This document shows positions 19,465-26,892 of a stretch of DNA of 38,926 nt, in pieces. Under the pieces are notes generated by a model that saw only the letters and a list, made by a program, of their open reading frames with translations, did not search any database and was not told where the DNA came from. Location: NCBI GenBank assembly GCA_018970765.1, contig JAGWVT010000023.1, positions 1-38,926 on the forward strand, in the 5' to 3' direction. Position 1 is the stretch's first letter. The number at the start of each line of letters is the position of its first letter. This stretch comes from Actinomycetales bacterium (GTDB lineage Bacteria > Actinomycetota > Actinomycetes > S36-B12). A program made the position numbers and the translations under genes.

Positions 19465-19752
19465 TCAGTCCTCTCGAGTGCGGGACGGGGGTCCGTACCC
19501 GGCCGCCTGAAGCATGTGTCGCAGATCGACTACCTGCTGCACGTCTAGGTCCTTGCCATGCGGCCGATCGAAAACCTGGCTCTGCGTGCCGATCGTGAAG
19601 CGGAACCTACCGTCGTGCTTTTCCTCGACATCACCCACCGCGCCGATCAGGCTCACCGCATCCACCCAGCGAATGTTGTGGCTGGTTGGGTGAGCGTGAA
19701 TGGCCGCAAGCGTGTCAGTGTGGTGGTTATTCAATCCTGAGTTTCCAGTCAC
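19465..19752 (-). CDS. Small conserved-looking protein, possibly HicA-like fold
   Basis: I do not recognise the product firmly. The 95 residues contain HPTSHNIRWVDAVSLIGAVG, a basic/aromatic middle, and FDRPHGKDLDVQQVVDLRHMLQAAGY. The last segment resembles the HicA/dsRBD-like ending in which a PxHxKxL strand is followed by a helix. A toxin role is not supported, since no antitoxin lies next to it. The GTG at 19752 is eight bases after AGGA. The frame continues open to 20190, but that part is antisense to gabT. It forms a two-gene unit with the eRF1-like gene, two bases away, and both precede dxr. Confidence 0.6.
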   Translation of the reverse strand: MTGNSGLNNHHTDTLAAIHAHPTSHNIRWVDAVSLIGAVGDVEEKHDGRFRFTIGTQSQVFDRPHGKDLDVQQVVDLRHMLQAAGYGPPSRTRED

Positions 19753-19813
19753 ACGCACGATCCTATTGGGCCTGCCTGGTCTAGTCTTATTCGACCTGAA
19801 CACTGGAGGAAAC
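19753..19813. promoter_or_regulatory. Divergent promoter region of gabT and the 95-residue gene
   Basis: The 61-base gap separates gabT from the minus-strand pair. TAGTCT at 19782-19787 fits the TANNNT -10 pattern and would give a leader of about 20 bases before the gabT ribosome-binding site GGAGGAAAC. No convincing -35 is present. The octamer TCTAGTCT recurs at 29964-29971 in front of the pyrimidine operon. Confidence 0.3.
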
Positions 19814-21163
19814 ATGACCGTGGCCCCGGAGCGCACAGACAACGGCATCACCCAGGAGCGACGACTTGTCACCGCCATTCCCGGACCGAAGTCCCAGGCC
19901 CTGATGGCTCGACGCACGGCGGCGGTATCTGCCGGCGTTGGCGGAACTATGCCGGTGTTTGCGGAGCGTGCCGGCGGTGGCATTGTGGAGGACGTCGACG
20001 GCAACGCGCTGATTGACCTGGGCTCAGGGATCGCAGTCACCACGATCGGCAATGCCAATCCCCTGGTGGCAGCCGCCGTGGCGGAACAGGCCGCACGCTT
20101 CACCCACACCTGTTTTATGGTCACGCCGTACGAGGGATACGTGGCCATGTGCGAGGCACTCAATCGGCTGACCCCGGGTGAGCACGTCAAGCGTTCCGTG
20201 CTCGTGAACTCCGGCGCCGAAGCAGTCGAGAATGCGGTAAAGATCGCTCGGGCGGCAACCGGTCGGCAGGCTGTCGTGGTCTTCGAACACGCTTACCACG
20301 GTCGCACGAACCTCACGATGGCATTGACGGCAAAGAACATGCCTTACAAGCACTCCTTCGGTCCATTCGCCTCCGAGGTCTATCGACTGCCGATGTCTTA
20401 CCCCTTCCGCGATGGCCCACATGGCGGTGCCGAAGTTGCGGCTTGGGCGACCACCCGCATCGACAAGGAGATTGGTGCGGGCAACGTCGCTGCAATCCTC
20501 ATCGAGCCGGTGCAGGGTGAAGGCGGCTTCATCGTTCCGGCCCCGGGCTACCTGCCAGCCCTTGCCCAGTACGCCGCGGCAAACGGGATCGTGTTCATTG
20601 CCGACGAGGTGCAAAGCGGGTTCTGCCGAACGGGTGAGTGGTTCGCCAGCACGCACGAGGGGGTCATCCCAGATCTGGTAATCACGGCCAAGGGAATCGC
20701 TGGGGGTCTGCCGCTGGCTGGTGTCACCGGTCGCGCAGACATCATGGATGCCGTACACGTCGGTGGCCTAGGCGGCACCTACGGCGGCAACCCGATTGCC
20801 TGCGCCGCCGGGTTGGCCTCGATCGAGTGGATGCAGACCCAGGACGCCAATGGCCGCGCGCGGGCTCTTGAGGCCCTCATGCTGGAGCGCCTCAAGGAGC
20901 TGCAACTTGCTCATCCGGTCGTCGGCGACGTGCGCGGTCGGGGAGCCATGATTGCCATCGAGCTCACCCAGCCGGGCACATTGATCCCCGATGCGGATCG
21001 AGCCGGAGCAGTTGCCAAGGCCTGCCACGCCCAAGGGGTCATCGTGTTGACCTGCGGAACGTACGGCAATGTGCTGCGCTTCCTGCCACCACTCACGATC
21101 TCACCAGAGCTGCTCAACGAAGGCCTAGACGTGGTCGCAGATGCATTCGCGGCTACGGCCTGA
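19814..21163 (+). CDS. gabT: 4-aminobutyrate aminotransferase
   Basis: GabT transfers the amino group of GABA to 2-oxoglutarate, giving succinate semialdehyde and glutamate. This 449-residue class III PLP enzyme has NSGAEAVENAVKIAR (132-146), HAYHGRTNLTMALTAK, IEPVQGEGGFI, IADEVQSGF with Asp264, and the Schiff-base lysine K293 in TAKGIAGGLPLAG. The N-terminus RRLVTAIPGPKSQAL matches actinobacterial GabT. The ATG at 19814 has GGAGGAAAC upstream. Members of this class often also accept beta-alanine, so it could serve the pyrimidine pathway at 30128-35026 as well as polyamine breakdown; that is inference. It converges on the ureohydrolase gene. Confidence 0.93.
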   Translation: MTVAPERTDNGITQERRLVTAIPGPKSQALMARRTAAVSAGVGGTMPVFAERAGGGIVEDVDGNALIDLGSGIAVTTIGNANPLVAAAVAEQAARFTHTCFMVTPYEGYVAMCEALNRLTPGEHVKRSVLVNSGAEAVENAVKIARAATGRQAVVVFEHAYHGRTNLTMALTAKNMPYKHSFGPFASEVYRLPMSYPFRDGPHGGAEVAAWATTRIDKEIGAGNVAAILIEPVQGEGGFIVPAPGYLPALAQYAAANGIVFIADEVQSGFCRTGEWFASTHEGVIPDLVITAKGIAGGLPLAGVTGRADIMDAVHVGGLGGTYGGNPIACAAGLASIEWMQTQDANGRARALEALMLERLKELQLAHPVVGDVRGRGAMIAIELTQPGTLIPDADRAGAVAKACHAQGVIVLTCGTYGNVLRFLPPLTISPELLNEGLDVVADAFAATA

Positions 21164-21182
21164 AGGTGCAGCACTAACCTGA

Positions 21183-22202
21183 CTAGGAACGATCAAGTAG
21201 GGGCCGACCAGGCCGCCAACGGTCCTGGACCGGGCGCTCCTGATCAGCCCGCCTGCGGGCCATCGCGGAAAGCGCTTCAAGTACCACACGATTGCCCAGC
21301 ATCGCCGTGATATCGGCATGGTCGTAGGGCGGCGCCACTTCGACCACATCCATGCCCACCACAGGAAGCTCGTAGCAGATACGACGGACCGCATCGAGCA
21401 GGTCGCGTGCGCTCAGGCCACCCGGCTCCGGGGTCCCGGTACCGGGCGCATGACCAGGGTCGCAAACGTCGATATCGACACTGAGGAAGACTCCATCGCA
21501 GTCATCCTGGGCAATTGTGAAAGCCTCGGTCAGTACTGCGGTCAATCCACGCTCAACGATCTCCGTCATCTCATAGGAGCGCATGCCCTGATCGCGCATC
21601 CAGTCCAGCACATCCGGTGGTGGCCAGTACCCACGCAGGCCGATTTGCAAAAACCGATCACCGCGGACCGCGCCAGACTCAATCAGCCGTCGCATGGGTT
21701 GGCCATGGCCGATCAACGACCCGAATTCGATGTCACCGGTGTCGGCGTGGGCATCGAAGTGCAAGACACCGACCCGACCCCAGCCGCGAGCCCGAGCGAT
21801 GCCCGTGACATCAGGCCAGGTGATCGTGTGATCGCCACCGAGGATCAGCGGCATCGCACCGGACTCGGCAACCAGCTGCACCGCCTGTTCCAGCACTTCG
21901 CAGGAGCGCGCAGCGTCGCCGCTAAACATCTCGACATCCCCTGCATCGCGAACAATCAGGTCTTGCAGCCCATCGACCTGCAGGGCCAATGACGGACGGC
22001 TCCCGTCATGTGCGAGATAGCAGGCCGCTCGAATTGCCGACGGACCAAAGCGAGCACCGCTGCGGTAGGAGGTGCCACCGTCGAAAGGCGCACCGATGAT
22101 GACGACGTCCGCACCGACCAGGCTGGCCGGATCAGCCAGGTCGCACTCCGGCACACCGAGAAAGGTGTAGTTGGGTCCAAACTGTGGACCGTAGCGCGTC
22201 AC
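21183..22202 (-). CDS. Ureohydrolase (agmatinase / guanidinobutyrase family)
   Basis: The family hydrolyses guanidino compounds to urea and an amine with a binuclear Mn centre. All metal ligands are visible: His125 (GGDHT), Asp150, His152 and Asp154 (FDAHAD), and Asp243 and Asp245 (SVDIDVCDP). The GTG at 22202 gives 339 residues; the frame stays open further upstream but runs into the deaminase gene. The family contains agmatinase, guanidinobutyrase, guanidinopropionase and formiminoglutamase, and I cannot separate them by eye. The polyamine importer and gabT nearby favour agmatine (giving putrescine) or 4-guanidinobutyrate (giving GABA). It starts 14 bases after the deaminase stop. Confidence 0.88.
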   Translation of the reverse strand: MTRYGPQFGPNYTFLGVPECDLADPASLVGADVVIIGAPFDGGTSYRSGARFGPSAIRAACYLAHDGSRPSLALQVDGLQDLIVRDAGDVEMFSGDAARSCEVLEQAVQLVAESGAMPLILGGDHTITWPDVTGIARARGWGRVGVLHFDAHADTGDIEFGSLIGHGQPMRRLIESGAVRGDRFLQIGLRGYWPPPDVLDWMRDQGMRSYEMTEIVERGLTAVLTEAFTIAQDDCDGVFLSVDIDVCDPGHAPGTGTPEPGGLSARDLLDAVRRICYELPVVGMDVVEVAPPYDHADITAMLGNRVVLEALSAMARRRADQERPVQDRWRPGRPLLDRS

Positions 22203-22215
22203 AGACTCGGCCTCA

Positions 22216-22665
22216 TCAGTCCTCGACGCCGATATCCTCGTTCCACAGGGTGGGGTTTGCGTCAATCCAGTTCTTGAACATGGTCTTGGTCTCAAGGTCG
22301 TCAAGGAGCACCAACTCCACGCCATTACTGCGCAGCCAGGCCTCACTCGCCTCGAAGTTCACGTTTTCGCCAATCACCACGCGCGGGATCTTGTACAGCA
22401 GGATCGTGCCGGCACACATTGTGCAGGGCGAAAGTGTCGTGTAGATCGTTGCCTTGGCGTACACCGATGCGGGTAGGCGTCCGGCATTCTCAATGCAGTT
22501 TGTCTCACCGTGGTGGATCGCGCTCCCCCGCTGTACCCGCTGATTGCGCCCAACTGCTACCACCTTGCCGTCCACGACCATGCTGGCGCCGATCGGGATC
22601 CCTCCTTCAGCCATGCCTGCCTTGGCTTCGGCAAGTGCTGCGGCGTAGAACTCGGCATCACTCAT
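22216..22665 (-). CDS. Cytosine deaminase, yeast FCY1 type
   Basis: It should deaminate cytosine to uracil. The 149-residue protein is a CDA-fold zinc deaminase: His52-Gly-Glu54 (HGE) with the catalytic glutamate, and Cys81 and Cys84 in LSPCTMC. Beyond the general motif, it follows yeast cytosine deaminase closely: EGGIPIGA, the GSAIHHGE..ENAGRLPASVY block, YTTLSPC, YKIPRVVIGENVNF, and a C-terminal WNEDIG whose Trp141 and Asp144 match substrate-contacting residues of the yeast enzyme. Most bacterial cytosine deaminases are the unrelated CodA type. An ATG at 22665 has GAAGG upstream. It stands downstream of the pot-like importer and directly upstream of the ureohydrolase. Confidence 0.85.
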   Translation of the reverse strand: MSDAEFYAAALAEAKAGMAEGGIPIGASMVVDGKVVAVGRNQRVQRGSAIHHGETNCIENAGRLPASVYAKATIYTTLSPCTMCAGTILLYKIPRVVIGENVNFEASEAWLRSNGVELVLLDDLETKTMFKNWIDANPTLWNEDIGVED

Positions 22666-22759
22666 GCAGCATCCTTCGGATCAGCGCAGTTTCACACTGC
22701 GGGGCGAACTTGTGACGTCAGATTATCCACGAGCAGCCTGCCCAGACAATCGAGCCTGA
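22666..22759 (-). promoter_or_regulatory. Spacer between potC-like gene and cytosine deaminase
   Basis: The 94-base gap contains a 6-bp hairpin at 22685-22701 (CGCAGT/ACTGCG, 5-base loop) just ahead of the deaminase ribosome-binding site. There is no U-tract. It could weakly separate the importer genes from the deaminase-ureohydrolase pair or shape deaminase translation. No clear promoter hexamers are seen. Confidence 0.25.
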
Positions 22760-23566
22760 TCAACCGCTGGTCTGGTTTGCCAACTTGCGCCTGCGCCGTG
22801 CGCTGAACAACTGAGCTCCCACCACGATGGCAAGCGCGATGACGAAAACTCCCGTGGCAAGGGCATTGACCTGAACCGGTATACCGCGTTGCGCTGCGCC
22901 CCAGATGAATATCGGGAACGTCACAAGGGTTCCGGCATTGAAGTAGCTGATGATGAAATCGTCGAATGACAGCGCAAATCCCAGCAGGGCCGCTCCCGCA
23001 ATGCCGGGAAGCACCAACGGGAATGTCACCGTGCGGAAGACCGCAGCCGGACTCGCGTATAGGTCTTGCGCAGCTTCCTCAAGGCGGGGGTCCATCCCTT
23101 GCAGACGGGCCTTCACGGTGACGACAACGAACGAGATGATGAACATGATGTGGGCGATGATCACTGTTGTCGCACCCAGGGGAAAGCGCAGGTTCAAAAA
23201 CAGCGCAAGCAGACTGGATCCGAGAACGACCTCCGGTGTTGCCATCGGCAGGAAGATCATCAGGTTGGTCGTCGATCGACCGCGGAATCGATAGCGCACG
23301 AGTGCAAACGCGATCATCGTGCCGAGAACTGTGCCGAACAGCGTGGCGATGAGCCCTATCTGGATGCTAGTGAGAAACGAGGTGCACACACCCGGCACAC
23401 CACACAAATTCGTCCAGGCCGCAAGCGAGAACTGATTCCAGGCAGTGTTGAACTTGCCGTCGGGTTGGTTGAAACTCAAGACCGCAATGACGGCAATAGG
23501 CACGAAGAGATAGACCAGGACCGCATAGGCGACAAAGGTGAGCAGATGACTGCGGAGCCACCTCAT
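22760..23566 (-). CDS. potC: ABC transporter permease, PotC type (polyamine)
   Basis: This is one of two inner-membrane subunits of a spermidine/putrescine-type importer. The 268-residue protein has six predicted membrane segments. The EAA loop is EEAAQDLYASPAAVFRTVTFPLVLPGI, with the following LSFDDFIISYF typical of PotC. The ATG at 23566 overlaps the stop of the PotB-like gene by one base. The C-terminal RRRRKLAN is cytoplasmic. The assignment to the polyamine/opine/iron family is secure; the exact ligand is inferred from the binding protein and neighbours. Confidence 0.9.
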   Translation of the reverse strand: MRWLRSHLLTFVAYAVLVYLFVPIAVIAVLSFNQPDGKFNTAWNQFSLAAWTNLCGVPGVCTSFLTSIQIGLIATLFGTVLGTMIAFALVRYRFRGRSTTNLMIFLPMATPEVVLGSSLLALFLNLRFPLGATTVIIAHIMFIISFVVVTVKARLQGMDPRLEEAAQDLYASPAAVFRTVTFPLVLPGIAGAALLGFALSFDDFIISYFNAGTLVTFPIFIWGAAQRGIPVQVNALATGVFVIALAIVVGAQLFSARRRRKLANQTSG

Positions 23567-24456
23567 CAGACGAGTTCCTCGGTACCGGCCTTGCGGATGT
23601 ACGAGAAAACCATCGCAAGGATCGCTGCCATGAGGATGAAGGAGAGCGCGCTTGCCGTCGGGTAGTCACGGAATTCGATGAAGTTCACTTCGATGGCATT
23701 GCCAATCATTCGATTCTGTGGACTACCTAAGAGCTCAGCGTTGATGTAGTCGCCCGCAGCTGGAATGAACGTCAATAGTGTCCCAGCAACAACTCCCGGG
23801 AGGGACAGGGGCCAGGTCACCTTCCAAAATGTCGTGAATGCGGAGGCATACAGATCACCTGCGGCTTCAATCAGCCGCGGATCCATGCGCTCGAGTGCGG
23901 CGTAGAGCGGCAGGATCATGAACGGCAGGAAGTTGTAGGTCAGCCCGGCGACCACGGCAATGCCGGTACTAAGGATGCGATCTTCCGGAAGGACATGGAG
24001 GAAATTGAAGAAGGTGGTCACCGGGCCTTCGTCGGACAGAATGGTGCGCCAGGCATAGGTACGTAGAAGAAATGACGCGAAGCTCGGGGCAACGACAAGC
24101 ACGAGCAGCAGTGCCCGCCAGCGGCCTGCCTTGAATGCGATGTAGTACGCCAGTGGATAGGCAATGATCAGCGCCAAAATTGTGGCTGAGCCGGCGTAGA
24201 GCAGCGAACGAAGGAACTGCGGCCAGTACTCCAACATGGCGTTCGCGTAGTTGGAGACTTGGAAAGCCGGAACGTACGCACCCCGCGACCCTGGAACGGG
24301 GGCCTGCAGACTCGTGAACAGCAATGTCACGAGTGGGATGGCGAAGAAGATTGCCAACCAACCCATGCCCGGACCAAGGAGCAGGTACGCCACTCGGGAT
24401 CGTCGTTGACCGGCTGCGCCGACCTGGGTTGCCGCTGCCGGCAGAACGGGTGCCAT
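23566..24456 (-). CDS. potB: ABC transporter permease, PotB type (polyamine)
   Basis: The 296-residue inner-membrane subunit pairs with the PotC-like protein. It has a cytoplasmic basic start (GQRRSRVAYLLLGPG), six membrane segments, SFASFLLRTYAWRTILSDEGP, typical of PotB, and the EAA loop IEAAGDLYASAFTTFWKVTWPLSLPGV. It starts with ATG at 24456, two bases after the ATPase stop, and its stop overlaps the potC start. Nothing in it looks damaged. Confidence 0.91.
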   Translation of the reverse strand: MAPVLPAAATQVGAAGQRRSRVAYLLLGPGMGWLAIFFAIPLVTLLFTSLQAPVPGSRGAYVPAFQVSNYANAMLEYWPQFLRSLLYAGSATILALIIAYPLAYYIAFKAGRWRALLLVLVVAPSFASFLLRTYAWRTILSDEGPVTTFFNFLHVLPEDRILSTGIAVVAGLTYNFLPFMILPLYAALERMDPRLIEAAGDLYASAFTTFWKVTWPLSLPGVVAGTLLTFIPAAGDYINAELLGSPQNRMIGNAIEVNFIEFRDYPTASALSFILMAAILAMVFSYIRKAGTEELV

Positions 24457-24458
24457 CG

Positions 24459-25646
24459 TCAGCTCGCTCCGTCGGCACTTTCTAGTTGTAGTACCGATGC
24501 CTCAATGCCGGCGGTGATACCCGCTGCGCCGTCGAGTCCGAAGGTGTGCTCAGGTGCCCAGTGCATGATGACTGCATCACCGACCTCGCATCGGTCGCCG
24601 ACCACCATGTTCTGCTCGAAGGCCACGAGTTCGACGCCCCACGGCACGCGCACGAGGTACTGCGTCGAAACGCCCGTGTAGGAAACATCGGTGACCACGC
24701 CAACGAGTCGGTTGTGCCGCTCTGGAACCTTGGCGGTATCGACTGCATCGAGGACAGTGATCTTCTCCGGTCGCACCCCCACGACAACGGCAGAGCCACT
24801 GGCGGTGATTCGCGCCGGCGGAATCCGGAAATCGACCCCATGGGCACTGACCACGACGTCACTGCCTGAACTGGCCGTGCGCTCACCCGGAATCAGATTG
24901 GACTGCCCAAGGAAGTTCGCCACAAAGACGGTGCGGGGCAGCTCGTAGATGTCCGCCGGGGTGCCCATCTGCTCGATTCGACCGGCATTCATGACCGCGA
25001 TGGTGTCTGCCATCGTCATGGCCTCTTCTTGATCATGAGTGACATGCACGAAGGTGGTGCCCACCTCAACCTGGATCCGCTTCAACTCGATCTGCATCTG
25101 GCGGCGCAGCTTGAGGTCCAACGCACCTAATGGCTCATCGAGGAGTAGCACCTCTGGCTTGTTGATCAGCGCTCGAGCAACGGCGACTCGCTGCTGCTGT
25201 CCGCCGGAGAGCTGGTTCGGCTTACGTCGAGCCATCGCCCCGAGCTCCACCAGGTCAAGCATTGCCTGAACAGGTCCTTGCACGTCTTTGATGCCTCGAC
25301 GGCGAAGGCCGAATGCGACGTTTTCGAAGACGTCCAACTGCGGGAAGAGTGCGTACGACTGGAAGACCGTGTTCACTGGCCGCCGATAGGCACGCAGGTT
25401 CGTGACATCACGCTCACCGAGCCGAATCGAGCCGGCCGTCGGTTCCTCCAGACCTGCCACCATCCGCAGGGTTGTCGTCTTCCCGCATCCTGACGCGCCC
25501 AGCAGTGCGAAGAATGAGCCTGCCGGAATCGTCAAGTTGAGGTCGTCGACCGCAACGAGATCGCCGTACCTTTTCGTCAACCCAATGAGCTGTAGGTCTT
25601 CAGCCGGGGGGGCCACTTCAGTTGCCGATCGCCTTCTGGAAGGCAC
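24459..25646 (-). CDS. potA: ABC transporter ATP-binding protein, PotA type
   Basis: This is the ATPase subunit of the importer. It has Walker A GASGCGKT (50-57), Q-loop Gln96, signature LSGGQ (146-150), Walker B VLLLDE (166-171) and switch His204 (HVTHDQEEA). A C-terminal TOBE domain follows from about 300, with VVGVRPEKI. It has 395 residues from GTG 25646, which overlaps the potD 3' end by 29 bases. A GTG at 25616, just after the potD stop, gives a 385-residue protein and is equally plausible. The order potD-A-B-C is unusual only in having the binding protein first. Confidence 0.93.
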   Translation of the reverse strand: MPSRRRSATEVAPPAEDLQLIGLTKRYGDLVAVDDLNLTIPAGSFFALLGASGCGKTTTLRMVAGLEEPTAGSIRLGERDVTNLRAYRRPVNTVFQSYALFPQLDVFENVAFGLRRRGIKDVQGPVQAMLDLVELGAMARRKPNQLSGGQQQRVAVARALINKPEVLLLDEPLGALDLKLRRQMQIELKRIQVEVGTTFVHVTHDQEEAMTMADTIAVMNAGRIEQMGTPADIYELPRTVFVANFLGQSNLIPGERTASSGSDVVVSAHGVDFRIPPARITASGSAVVVGVRPEKITVLDAVDTAKVPERHNRLVGVVTDVSYTGVSTQYLVRVPWGVELVAFEQNMVVGDRCEVGDAVIMHWAPEHTFGLDGAAGITAGIEASVLQLESADGAS

Positions 25647-26823
25647 GCTGGTAGGCCTCGTCCTGTTCTGGTGTCAAAGTCATGAAGACGTAGGAGTTGT
25701 CCAGCATCTCCTGGCTGGGGAAGATCCACTTGTTCTCCACCAAGGCCGGGTCGATGGCGGCCATGGCCTCCTTGGCGCCCGCGACCGGCGACACGTACTG
25801 CACGTAGGCGGCCACCGTCGCTGCGACCTCTGGGTCGTAGTAGTAGTTCATCACCAACTCGGCGTTCTTCTTATGCTGTGCCAACGCCGGGATGAGCATG
25901 TTGTCGGTCCAAAGCGTGCCACCAGTCTCTGGCAGTTCGACGCCGAAGTCCGCACCAAGTTGGAACATGTCACCGGACCAGCCGATGACCGCGATAACGT
26001 CGCCACTTTCCAATGCTGCGATGTAGTCATTGCCGGTTACCTGCCGCACCTGACCGGAATCGACCTGAGTCTGCAGCAAGGCGATGGCTTCGTTAAACTG
26101 GTCCTCGGTGAAATCGGAAGGGTTGTAGCCCAGAGAGGCCATCAGCAGGCCCATGGTGTCCCGCATCTCCGAGAGCAGGGTTACGCGACCTTTCAGGCCC
26201 GGCTCCCAGAGTTGATTGACCGAGGTCAACGTGTCGGTGCCGATGGCTTCCTGCAGCAGGCTCTTGTTCCAGCCCAGCGCACCAAAACCGGACTGCCAGG
26301 GCAGGGAGAACTCGCGCCCCGGATCGAAGGAAACGTCCACATAACTCGGAATCAAGTTCGCGGAGTTCGGAATCAGGCTCTTGTCCAACTTCTGCGCATA
26401 ACCACTGGAGATCCAAAGCCCGGCCATCCAGTCGGTGAGCACCACCAGATCACGGCCAATGTCCTGACCCTGCTCAAGTTGAGTTCGCACCTTCGCGAAG
26501 AACTCGTTGTTGTCGTTCACGTCCTCGGTGTAGGTAACCGCGACCCCGGTTTGCTCAGTGAAGGCGTCCAGGGACGGGCGCGCACCGGTGGCATCGTCAA
26601 CGTCGATGTACAGCGGCCAGTTGGACCAGTTCAATGCCTTGTCAGAATCTGAGCGATCCTCCGCTGAGGCCGCCACACCACTGGCGGTGCCTCCGGTGCC
26701 ACAGGCGGCCGCTGCCAATGCGACGCCGCTAACACCCGCGGCCTGCAGCAGGCGGCGACGGGAGATCGAAGAACGAACGATTTCCGCCACCTGCCGTGCC
26801 ATCGCTTGAGTCTGCTCAGACAT
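25618..26823 (-). CDS. potD: Polyamine-type substrate-binding lipoprotein, PotD family
   Basis: The extracytoplasmic binding protein captures the substrate for the importer. The N-terminus has a twin-arginine SRRRLLQAAG (21-30) and a lipobox ending at Cys41, so it is a Tat-exported lipoprotein. The mature part starts LNWSNWPLYID, the PotD signature, and has YTEDVNDNNEFFAKVR, LVVLTDWMAG and GWSGDMFQL. The 401-residue length is normal. The ATG at 26823 follows GAGAGGAAAACAACG. It is preceded by the aldehyde dehydrogenase 57 bases upstream. Spermidine or putrescine is the best guess for the ligand. Confidence 0.91.
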   Translation of the reverse strand: MSEQTQAMARQVAEIVRSSISRRRLLQAAGVSGVALAAAACGTGGTASGVAASAEDRSDSDKALNWSNWPLYIDVDDATGARPSLDAFTEQTGVAVTYTEDVNDNNEFFAKVRTQLEQGQDIGRDLVVLTDWMAGLWISSGYAQKLDKSLIPNSANLIPSYVDVSFDPGREFSLPWQSGFGALGWNKSLLQEAIGTDTLTSVNQLWEPGLKGRVTLLSEMRDTMGLLMASLGYNPSDFTEDQFNEAIALLQTQVDSGQVRQVTGNDYIAALESGDVIAVIGWSGDMFQLGADFGVELPETGGTLWTDNMLIPALAQHKKNAELVMNYYYDPEVAATVAAYVQYVSPVAGAKEAMAAIDPALVENKWIFPSQEMLDNSYVFMTLTPEQDEAYQRAFQKAIGN

Positions 26824-26835
26824 CGTTGTTTTCCT

Positions 26836-26892
26836 CTCGGTTATGCCTCGTAGATGTACTTCGGTAAATGAAGCGCTCGGCTATCCCTCGTA
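26836..26892. repeat. Imperfect 17-bp direct repeat at aldehyde dehydrogenase 3' end / potD leader
   Basis: CTCGGTTATGCCTCGTA (26836-26852) and CTCGGCTATCCCTCGTA (26876-26892) match at 15 of 17 bases, exactly 40 bases apart. The second copy contains the stop codon of the aldehyde dehydrogenase gene. It looks like a small duplication of that 3' end into the potD leader; a binding-site role is possible. Confidence 0.5.

Noticed and set aside
19465..19752. Toxin of a HicAB toxin-antitoxin pair
   Set aside because: Only a loose resemblance to the HicA C-terminus, no GSH-containing HicA core and no HicB-like partner adjacent.
19753..20190. N-terminal extension of the 95-residue gene to 241 residues
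   Set aside because: It lies antisense to the gabT coding start and is low in recognisable structure; the GTG at 19752 has a suitable AGGA upstream.
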